Source: JBPBQZ01 sp050955105
Lineage (GTDB): Bacteria > Pseudomonadota > Gammaproteobacteria > Burkholderiales > Burkholderiaceae
Length of the DNA: 7,658 bases
Direction: 5' to 3'
Assembly (NCBI GenBank): GCA_050955105.1
Contig: JBPBQZ010000104.1
Span: forward strand, 1-7,658
Of the stretch, positions 1 to 4,692 are shown one piece after another. The first letter of the stretch is position 1. Each line of letters starts with the position of its first letter. Made by a program: the position numbers and the translations under genes. A model generated the notes under the pieces. It worked only from the letters and a program-made list of their open reading frames with translations. It did not search any database and had not been told where the DNA came from.

Positions 1-968
1 TGCCCGGAAAGCTGCAGCGTGAAATTTTCGCGCGCCGCGGCGAAGGCGCTGCCGGGCTGATGCGCCAGCAGCACTTTCACGTGTGTGCCGGGCGGCGCGC
101 CGACCAAAGCTGCCGCCGGATCGCTGCGCTGCGAGGCATCGTAATGCCCAGCGGTCAGATCGGTCACACCGGCCACCAGCAAGGGCGTGCCGCCATGATC
201 CAGCATGACGTGTTCATTCAGCAGCACGTGCATGCCGAGGCGACGGAATTCAGCAATCCATGCGGGTGCGCCCGAGTAATATTCATGATTGCCGGTCACC
301 AAGAAGGTGCCATGGCGCGCCGACAACTGCGCCAGCGGGCTGGTATGTCGCGACAACTGCTGTACCGAACCGTCGACCATGTCGCCGGTCACGGCGATCA
401 TGTCTGGTTTCAACTGGTTGACGGCATTGACGATGGCGCCAAGGTAATCGTGCTTGATGGTCGGGCCAACGTGCACGTCGCTGATCTGGGCAATCGTAAA
501 GCCGACCAGCGATTCGGGTAGCCCGTCGATCGGCACATCGACCGAGACCACGCGTGCCAGGCGGCGCGCGTTGATAAAGCCCGCTACCGTGAACAGCAGC
601 GATAGCGAAGGCACCGCGGCCGCGCTCCAGCTACGCCATGCGTCCAGCGAAATAATCGGTGCGCGAATCGTCGCATAGATGGCCAGGCAAAGCAGCAGCA
701 CGTCGCGCAGCACGGTCAGCGTGAGCAGCGAGGAAAAGAACCCCATTGCCACGAGTCCAGCCACGACCACCGGCTCCGGCATGGGTTGCACCATGCGTCG
801 CGAGAACATCGCGGCAGGAATCAACAGACAGGACAGCACCAGCAGTAATACCGCGATGACCTGACTCACGGTGCCGGTCGCCAGCGCAGGCACCAGCCGC
901 AGGCCGACGTAGGCATGCATGACGATGCCGATGAGCATGAAGCGGAGAAGGAAGGCGTTGCGGCGCAT
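1..968 (-). CDS. Membrane-anchored metallophosphoesterase (calcineurin-like), C-terminus beyond window
   Basis: Seen: 322 codons read without a stop from the ATG at 968 to the window edge. Residues 1-135 contain about four to five hydrophobic segments (roughly 9-29, 36-56, 68-88, 90-107, 117-133), followed by a soluble domain. That domain carries the dinuclear-metal motifs of the calcineurin-like phosphoesterase superfamily in order: D164-V-H166, G195-D196 (GDMVDG), G226-N-H-E229 and H303 in LAHQP. The last visible residues are LQLSG, so the usual GHTHGGQ motif should begin at the cut. An AGGA ribosome site lies 5 nt before the start (974-977), which supports this ATG. Family knowledge: such membrane-tethered enzymes (YkuE/YaeI-like, COG1408) hydrolyse phosphoesters, some of them on lipid intermediates. 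The substrate here is unknown. Inference: the catalytic domain sits at the inner membrane; its side was not determined. It is transcribed away from the copper locus. Confidence 0.9.
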   Translation of the reverse strand, partial: MRRNAFLLRFMLIGIVMHAYVGLRLVPALATGTVSQVIAVLLLVLSCLLIPAAMFSRRMVQPMPEPVVVAGLVAMGFFSSLLTLTVLRDVLLLCLAIYATIRAPIISLDAWRSWSAAAVPSLSLLFTVAGFINARRLARVVSVDVPIDGLPESLVGFTIAQISDVHVGPTIKHDYLGAIVNAVNQLKPDMIAVTGDMVDGSVQQLSRHTSPLAQLSARHGTFLVTGNHEYYSGAPAWIAEFRRLGMHVLLNEHVMLDHGGTPLLVAGVTDLTAGHYDASQRSDPAAALVGAPPGTHVKVLLAHQPGSAFAAARENFTLQLSG

Positions 969-1238
969 GGATATCCTGAAAAGACACGAAGCGCGCTGGG
1001 CGCGCGGCGCGCGGGCGTGCAAGGTCGAAATGCGGGCGGAAGCAGCGATTGCAAAGGGCTGTGGGACCGGAGATTGCAACGGTTTGTTGCAGCGGCGCCG
1101 CTTGCCACCAAAGCGGCATAGCGTGGCGCGGCGCACAGGTTCCCGCATTATGCGGTCATTCTTCGTTTAATCTGTGCCGCCGCGGCGCAGCTTTGCAACA
1201 GCGTGGTTGCGCGCTGTCTCAAAAAATCACGAATTATC
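969..1238. other. Intergenic region between divergent units, with palindromes
   Basis: No supported gene lies here; the reading frames in this GC-rich stretch resemble no family. It separates the minus-strand phosphoesterase from the plus-strand copper unit and must hold the phosphoesterase promoter, although no convincing -35/-10 pair was recognised. It contains three compact dyads: TGCAAC/GTTGCA around a 5-nt centre (1075-1091), the 12-bp palindrome AGCGGCGCCGCT (1091-1102), and CCGCAT-T-ATGCGG (1143-1155). An A-rich run (about 1221-1226) lies just upstream of the CueR-type promoter and could act as an UP element. Confidence 0.5.
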
Positions 1239-1269
1239 TTGACCTTCCCATAGCTGGAATGTTTATTCT
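1239..1269 (+). promoter_or_regulatory. CueR-type copper-responsive promoter and operator
   Basis: Seen: -35 TTGACC (1239-1244) and -10 TATTCT (1264-1269) are separated by 19 bp. The spacer overlaps a dyad, ACCTTCC-N7-GGAATGT (1242-1262), with one mismatch from perfect symmetry. Known: promoters activated by MerR-family metal sensors have an over-long 19-20 bp spacer that the metal-bound regulator untwists. E. coli CueR boxes at copA and cueO have the ACCTTCC/GGAAGGT type of half-sites. Inference: this is the binding site of the CueR encoded at 1578-1991, so the unit is positively autoregulated by Cu(I), Ag(I) or Au(I). The predicted transcription start (6-7 nt after the -10) falls on or next to the ATG at 1276. 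Confidence 0.88.
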
Positions 1270-1275
1270 GGTCGT

Positions 1276-1578
1276 ATGAACTCATCCATCCTCGTCGCCG
1301 CGCGCCGCCGCATTCCCATCGTCGATGCCAACGCGCGTCACGCGTCGAATTCGCCCGACACGGCCAGCGCATCGAAACCGGCCGCAGCAACGCCCGACGC
1401 CACGCGTCAGCGCGCGCTGCTACCCGTGGAGGGCATGCATTGCGATGCGCCGGCACTGGTGGCCGCCGACGTCGGCATCGCGCTGGGTAGCGGCACCGAC
1501 GTGGCGGTCGGCGCCGCCGCCATTACGCTGATGCGCGGCGAGCTGACGCGCTGGCGGTCCGCGGCGGAGACGCGCTGA
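1276..1578 (+). pseudogene. Internally deleted copper P-type ATPase (copA) remnant, frame still open
   Basis: Seen: a 100-residue frame made of three parts. Residues 1-48 are an Ala/Arg-rich leader. Residues 49-56 (LPVEGMHC) resemble the start of a CopA N-terminal heavy-metal-associated domain. Residues 57-90 run from DAPALVAADVGIAL through GSGTDVAVGAAAITLMRGEL, which closely matches the conserved ATP-hinge end of CopA (normally GDGINDAPAL...). The junction lies near 1443/1444. Missing are the second Cys of the CXXC site, all membrane helices, the CPC motif, the DKTGT phosphorylation site and the TGDN motif. It therefore cannot pump metal. Residues 91-100 match nothing obvious. The stop overlaps the cueR start (TGATG at 1576-1580), so translation may be coupled. 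Inference: one large in-frame deletion plus loss of the C-terminal helices from an ancestral copA-cueR operon. Alternative: a retained small peptide with a new role. Confidence 0.75.
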
Positions 1579-1991
1579 TGAATATCGGCGCAGCGGCACG
1601 CGCATCCGGCGTGTCCGCGAAAATGATCCGTTATTACGAGACGGTCGGACTGTTGACGGCACCGCAACGCAGCGCTGGCGGCTATCGCCTGTACCGCGCG
1701 GATGACGTCCATCAACTGCGTTTCATCCGACAGGCAAGACAATTGGGATTCGACCTCGACGATATCCGCCGTCTGCTGGCGCTGTGGGCCGACCGCGAAC
1801 GCAGCAGCGCCGAAGTCAAGCGCATCGCACTGGCGCACATCGCCGAACTCGACCAGCGCATCGACGCGCTGAGCGAGATGCGCCGCACGCTTGCGCACCT
1901 GGCCGAGCATTGCCACGGCGACGCGCGGCCCGCATGTCCGATCCTGGAAGGGCTGGCAGAGGGCGCGACCGAGACCGTTACCCGAGGCTGA
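1578..1991 (+). CDS. cueR: CueR, MerR-family Cu(I)-responsive transcriptional activator
   Basis: Seen: a 137-residue protein with a winged helix-turn-helix (about 1-70; MIRYYETVGLL at 16-26, GGYRLY at 34-39), a long dimerisation helix (about 78-110), and a C-terminal metal loop HCHGDARPACPIL. Its cysteines fall at C112 and C120, the same numbers as in E. coli CueR. Ser77 is also kept. Known: Ser at that position together with the two Cys marks the monovalent-metal (Cu, Ag, Au) branch, whereas Hg/Zn/Cd sensors carry Cys there. The start overlaps the stop of the copA remnant, and GGAGA (1566-1570) is a good ribosome site. Inference: it is transcribed from the CueR-type promoter at 1239-1269 and so activates itself. 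No intact copA or copZ lies within this window, so further targets would be elsewhere. All visible functional residues are intact. Confidence 0.93.
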   Translation: MNIGAAARASGVSAKMIRYYETVGLLTAPQRSAGGYRLYRADDVHQLRFIRQARQLGFDLDDIRRLLALWADRERSSAEVKRIALAHIAELDQRIDALSEMRRTLAHLAEHCHGDARPACPILEGLAEGATETVTRG

Positions 1992-2033
1992 CGGCCTCGC
2001 GCATTGCTCGGATCCGCGACCTTCGTTATTTGG

Positions 2034-2074
2034 CGCGTCTGCACGCCGCTGCCAGCGTGCTGCGCGGTTTTATT
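2034..2074 (+). terminator. Likely Rho-independent terminator after cueR
   Basis: An imperfect GC-rich hairpin: GCACGC (2041-2046) pairs with GCGTGC (2055-2060) around an 8-nt loop, and CGCG (2034-2037) pairs with CGCG (2063-2066) below an internal mismatch/bulge. It is followed by TTTTATT (2068-2074). The orientation fits the end of the cueR transcript 43 nt after its stop. The T-run overlaps the last codon of the convergent lipoprotein gene. The interrupted stem limits confidence. Confidence 0.55.
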
Positions 2075-2957
2075 GCTTGATGATAGAAATCGTCCAGCCA
2101 CTGGTCTGGTTGGCCAGGCTGAGTACCAGATAATTATCGGTGCCGGGCGAATAGTCGAGCAGCGTGCCCAGCCCCGACCACGTGGGGCCGGTGCTGGTAG
2201 TGGTGGTTACCGATACCGTGCCATCGGCATTGGTCGCGGTGGATATCGTCGTCCCCGAAGCCGGTGTTGTAACGGCCGCCGCAGACGCGGCGCTCAAAGT
2301 CAGCGTATTCCGCGTGCCCTCGGTCATCGCGATCCGATAGGCGTTGTGCGTTACGTCGATGGTGGAAATCTGGCCGAAGATCGGCTGCGTACCGAGCATG
2401 CCGGTGTAATAGCCGCTGCTGTCGATACTCATCTGCAGCGTGCCATTACTGTAAGTACCGGCGATGCGTGCCAAGGTGCCGGGCCGATCATAAGCGGTGT
2501 TGTAGCTGACTTTGTAGGTGCCGAGGTCGCCAGCGGCCGAGTAGCTGCCATTGATGCTGCTCTGTGACACGACCGAGCCGGTAACGCTGGCCGTGCCGGT
2601 GGTCGCGCCGTTCGGGAACGTCAAGGCGATCGGGCAGGTGGCGACGCCGCCGTCCGGTGCGTACGCTTCGCCGCTGCTGCCGGTCAGGAAACTGGCCGAG
2701 ACGCTTGTCGACACCAGCATCTGCACACAATTGCCTTCGATGAAGCGCGCTTCGCCGCTCGGCAAGATGATCAGCGTCAGGTCGCGCGGTACGGTCGAGC
2801 CGCTGCTCGAAGTAATGGTGCCGCTCCAAATGCCGGTGCTCGACGCGGTGGCCGGCGCAGCGGTGCCGGTGCCGCTCGAATAATCCCCACTGTTACCGCC
2901 ACCGCCGCAGTCCGCCAGCGCCAGCAGGCCGGCCAGCGCCAAATAAGCTTTTCTCAT
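2070..2957 (-). CDS. Putative Gly/Ser/Thr-rich lipoprotein of unknown function
   Basis: Seen: 295 residues. The N-terminus MRKAYLALAGLLALADC is a short signal peptide ending in a lipobox-like cysteine at residue 17, followed by GGGG and a Ser/Thr/Gly/Ala linker to about residue 40, typical of exported lipoproteins. The remainder is rich in alternating polar and hydrophobic residues with many Gly-Thr-Ser turns, suggesting beta structure. Similar GIW/YSG-T segments occur near 42-50 and 167-173. Besides C17, only C77 and C108 are present and could form a disulfide. The residue before the lipobox Cys is Asp, where Gly, Ala or Ser is usual (see findings). The family is not recognised. Inference: an outer-membrane or periplasmic lipoprotein with a beta-sandwich or small beta-barrel fold. 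The upstream ribosome site is weak (a GGGGGCG run about 10 nt before ATG). It converges on cueR with 78 bp between stops. Confidence 0.72.
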   Translation of the reverse strand: MRKAYLALAGLLALADCGGGGNSGDYSSGTGTAAPATASSTGIWSGTITSSSGSTVPRDLTLIILPSGEARFIEGNCVQMLVSTSVSASFLTGSSGEAYAPDGGVATCPIALTFPNGATTGTASVTGSVVSQSSINGSYSAAGDLGTYKVSYNTAYDRPGTLARIAGTYSNGTLQMSIDSSGYYTGMLGTQPIFGQISTIDVTHNAYRIAMTEGTRNTLTLSAASAAAVTTPASGTTISTATNADGTVSVTTTTSTGPTWSGLGTLLDYSPGTDNYLVLSLANQTSGWTISIIKQ

Positions 2958-3162
2958 GTCGACGCGCCCCCGCAGCGCAATTCCTTAATACCTAACGTTG
3001 GCAACTGGCGTCGCACGCCGCGCCGTTTCCCGAAAGCGCCGTCTGTCTCGAAAAAGCGCTGCAAAAAGCGCCTGAAACAGCCGGCCGGACGGAACGAATC
3101 GCGAGATTGTACGAGCTTCGCCACAGCAATGGCGCTCCGCTAAAACAAATCAATAAAAATCC
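2958..3162. other. Intergenic region with thrice-repeated AAAGCGC motif
   Basis: No gene is supported between the lipoprotein start and the promoter of the DUF3563 gene. The stretch must hold the minus-strand lipoprotein promoter, but no good -35/-10 pair was found. AAAGCGC occurs three times on the plus strand at 3033-3039, 3053-3059 and 3065-3071 (start-to-start spacing 20 and 12 bp). An A-rich segment at about 3140-3160 lies directly upstream of the next promoter and resembles an UP element. Confidence 0.45.
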
Positions 3163-3190
3163 TGGCGTTTTTGATCTATCTCACTATAAT
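3163..3190 (+). promoter_or_regulatory. Probable sigma-70 promoter of the DUF3563 gene
   Basis: A perfect TATAAT at 3185-3190 stands out in this GC-rich sequence. The matching -35 is weak (TGGCGT at 3163-3168, 16-bp spacer), but A-rich DNA at about 3140-3160 could compensate as an UP element. The predicted start near 3197 would give a leader of about 145 nt before the ATG at 3342. Confidence 0.55.
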
Positions 3191-3198
3191 CAGGGTTA

Positions 3199-3227
3199 TT
3201 GCTTATAGGGTAATCACCTAGAAGCAA
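3199..3227 (+). repeat. Inverted repeat / 5'-leader stem-loop
   Basis: TTGCTT (3199-3204) pairs with AAGCAA (3222-3227), and inside it TAGG (3206-3209) pairs with CCTA (3217-3220), separated by one A/G mismatch and closing a 7-nt loop. It begins within a few bases of the transcription start predicted from TATAAT at 3185. It would be either a stem at the very 5' end of the mRNA or a DNA operator overlapping the initiation region. Confidence 0.5.
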
Positions 3228-3310
3228 ATTGCCTTCCCTGAAATGCTTATCGCCGCGCGAATGTTCGCCGGTTTTGCCGACCAGACTGTCCCGTTGCCGC
3301 ATTTTTTGGG

Positions 3311-3329
3311 ACAAGGCCGCCGGCCCTGT
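3311..3329 (+). repeat. Short hairpin immediately before the ribosome site
   Basis: ACA-A-GGCC (3311-3318) pairs with GGCC-C-TGT (3322-3329) around a 3-nt loop with one A/C mismatch. It ends two bases before the GGAGA ribosome site (3332-3336) of the DUF3563 gene, so it is placed to influence initiation. It is short and could be chance in GC-rich DNA. Confidence 0.35.
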
Positions 3330-3341
3330 TTGGAGATCATT

Positions 3342-3488
3342 ATGTTTGCCCATCTGCTGCTTAGCCTGAAAGACTGGATCGAAAACACCGAATTGCGTCG
3401 TCGCGAGTCGTACTTGGCTGGCGCTGTCGATATTTTCGATATCGAACGCCGCGTGCGCCTGATCGAAAACTCGCGTCGCCCGTATTAA
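3342..3488 (+). CDS. DUF3563-family small protein (48 aa)
   Basis: Seen: ATG at 3342 preceded by GGAGA (3332-3336) with a 5-nt gap, encoding 48 residues that begin MFAHLLLSLKDWIEN. The sequence has a short hydrophobic N-terminal stretch (residues 2-9), then RRRESYLAGAVDIFDIERRVRLIE, then a basic tail. The pattern of a short amphipathic helix, R-x-x-YL, then a D-x-x-DIERR-x-R-x-E block matches the DUF3563 miniprotein family common in Burkholderiales. No molecular function is established for that family, and none is assigned here. An in-frame ATG at 3244 would add 33 residues but lacks a comparable ribosome site and resembles nothing. The gene has its own likely promoter, a structured leader and a strong terminator 16 nt after its stop. 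It therefore appears to be transcribed alone, and probably well. Confidence 0.85.
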   Translation: MFAHLLLSLKDWIENTELRRRESYLAGAVDIFDIERRVRLIENSRRPY

Positions 3489-3504
3489 GCCCCGCCTGTA
3501 AAAC

Positions 3505-3537
3505 AAATCCGCCGCCGTTCAATTCGGCGGCGGATTT
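3505..3537 (+). terminator. Strong Rho-independent terminator, possibly bidirectional
   Basis: A perfect 13-bp stem, AAATCCGCCGCCG (3505-3517) with its complement (3525-3537), closes a 7-nt loop. It is followed by a T-rich run (TTTCATTT, 3535-3542) and preceded by AAAACAAAT, which supplies a T-rich tail on the other strand. It lies 16 nt after the DUF3563 stop. Confidence 0.88.
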
Positions 3538-3622
3538 CATTTGAACGCGGCACCCATCGCGCCTTTTTCCGGTGCGGTGGCGTGCGCGCATCGCCTTGCT
3601 TCGCCGCCGCGGCGCCTGCCGC

Positions 3623-3628
3623 TAAAAT
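3623..3628 (+). promoter_or_regulatory. Candidate -10 element for rlmJ
   Basis: TAAAAT lies 57 nt upstream of the rlmJ start within otherwise very GC-rich DNA. TTGCTT at 3596-3601 resembles a -35, but the 21-bp gap is too long for standard use. A weak TTCGCC at 3600-3605 gives 17 bp. A promoter is needed here because the strong terminator at 3505-3537 separates rlmJ from the upstream gene. Confidence 0.35.
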
Positions 3629-3685
3629 AGCCGGCTCTCCTTCCTTTCGCGCGCCACGGGCTGTTTCCCGGCTCGCCGACCCATC

Positions 3686-4585
3686 ATGCTCAGTTATCGT
3701 CACGGCTTTCATGCAGGCAATCATGCCGATGTGCTCAAGCACGTCGTGGTGCTGCATTTGTTGCGCTATATGACGCGCAAAGACAAGGCCTTCTGGTACG
3801 TCGATACGCATGCCGGTGCCGGCGCCTATTCGCTGATCGAAGGGTATGCCGTGCAGAAGGCGGAGTTCCGCACGGGCATCGAGCGCCTGTACCGCGCGCC
3901 AGGACTGCCGCCGCTGCTGGCGGACTATGTGGCCGCGGTGCGGGCGTTCAATGACGGCGGCGAACTGCGCAACTATCCCGGCTCGCCGAGCCTGGCCTGG
4001 CGCACCTTGCGTGACCAGGATCGCCTGCGGCTGTTCGAGATGCATTCGACAGAAATCGAGGTGCTGCGACGCAATTTCGAAGGCGCCGGGCAAAAGCTCG
4101 TGTTGTTCGACGGCGACGGTTTCGACGGCCTGCGCTCAGTGTTGCCGCCGGCCTCGCGCCGCGCGCTGACGCTGATCGACCCCTCATATGAAGACAAGCG
4201 CGACTATCACCGCACGGTGGCGGCGCTGGAGGATGCGCTGCAGCGCTTCGCCGGCGGCACTTATGTGATCTGGTATCCGCAGGTGCGCCGCGCCGAAGCC
4301 GAGCGTCTGCCGAAGCAATTGAAACGGCTGGGCGGTCAGTCATGGTTGAACGTGACCTTAACCATCAGCGCGCCGCCGGTCGGTGGGTTCGGCTTGTATG
4401 GCAGCGGCTTGTTCGTCGTCAATCCCTCGTACCTGCTGGCGCCCGCGCTGGCCACCGCAATGCCGGTGCTGAAGGAATTGCTGGGCCAGGATGCGTCCGC
4501 CAGCTTCACACTCGAGCATTTCGACGCCGGCCACAAACCCCGCCCGAAAGCCGCAGACGAAGACGGCGACCGGCGTTTTCGCTAA
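3686..4585 (+). CDS. rlmJ: RlmJ, 23S rRNA (adenine(2030)-N6)-methyltransferase
   Basis: Seen: 299 residues starting MLSYRHGFHAGNHADVLKH, the signature N-terminus of RlmJ, with Y4, H6 and K18 retained. Other motifs are DTHAGAG (40-46), the S-adenosylmethionine loop, and the catalytic D165-P-S-Y168, corresponding to the DPPY motif of N6-adenine methyltransferases. Known: RlmJ uses S-adenosylmethionine to methylate A2030 of 23S rRNA in the cytoplasm, acting on naked or early-stage rRNA. In E. coli it also affects DNA use as a nutrient (former name YhiR). Length agrees with the family (about 280-300). The second motif position is Ser rather than Pro, which the family probably tolerates. No clear Shine-Dalgarno sequence precedes the ATG; the start is fixed by the conserved N-terminus. 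The gene is monocistronic, with a terminator upstream and a perfect palindrome right after its stop. Confidence 0.95.
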   Translation: MLSYRHGFHAGNHADVLKHVVVLHLLRYMTRKDKAFWYVDTHAGAGAYSLIEGYAVQKAEFRTGIERLYRAPGLPPLLADYVAAVRAFNDGGELRNYPGSPSLAWRTLRDQDRLRLFEMHSTEIEVLRRNFEGAGQKLVLFDGDGFDGLRSVLPPASRRALTLIDPSYEDKRDYHRTVAALEDALQRFAGGTYVIWYPQVRRAEAERLPKQLKRLGGQSWLNVTLTISAPPVGGFGLYGSGLFVVNPSYLLAPALATAMPVLKELLGQDASASFTLEHFDAGHKPRPKAADEDGDRRFR

Positions 4586-4609
4586 GCGATGCGCGCCGGC
4601 GCGCATCGC
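4586..4609. terminator. Perfect 24-base palindrome after rlmJ (possible transcript-end hairpin)
   Basis: The 12-base arm GCGATGCGCGCC (4586-4597) is followed at once by its exact reverse complement (4598-4609), starting on the base after the rlmJ TAA stop. In RNA it would form a stem of about 10 bp with a CCGG loop. No T-tract follows on either strand, so it is not a classic intrinsic terminator. It could protect the 3' end, support termination by another route, or bind a protein. Confidence 0.5.
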
Positions 4610-4692
4610 AACTGATACCGCCCGGTCGGCGCCAACGTGATCGCTCAGATGAACGCCTGACCGACGTCGGGACCATCACGCATGCGACTGCC

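Noticed and set aside
631..1119. Minus-strand open frame of 162 codons near the phosphoesterase start
   Set aside because: It overlaps the membrane-domain coding region of the phosphoesterase in another frame and reads as arginine/alanine-rich shadow sequence.
1407..1916. Minus-strand open frame of 169 codons across the copA stub and cueR
   Set aside because: It is antisense to an unmistakable CueR and contains no recognised domain.
3244..3341. Upstream in-frame ATG extending the DUF3563 protein to 81 residues
   Set aside because: The extra residues do not fit the family and have no ribosome site, while the ATG at 3342 has GGAGA at proper distance and gives the usual short length.
4186..4197. 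Ser in place of the second Pro in the RlmJ DPPY motif as a sign of lost activity
   Set aside because: N6-adenine methyltransferases tolerate (D/N)-P-x-(Y/F/W), and all other RlmJ signature residues are present.
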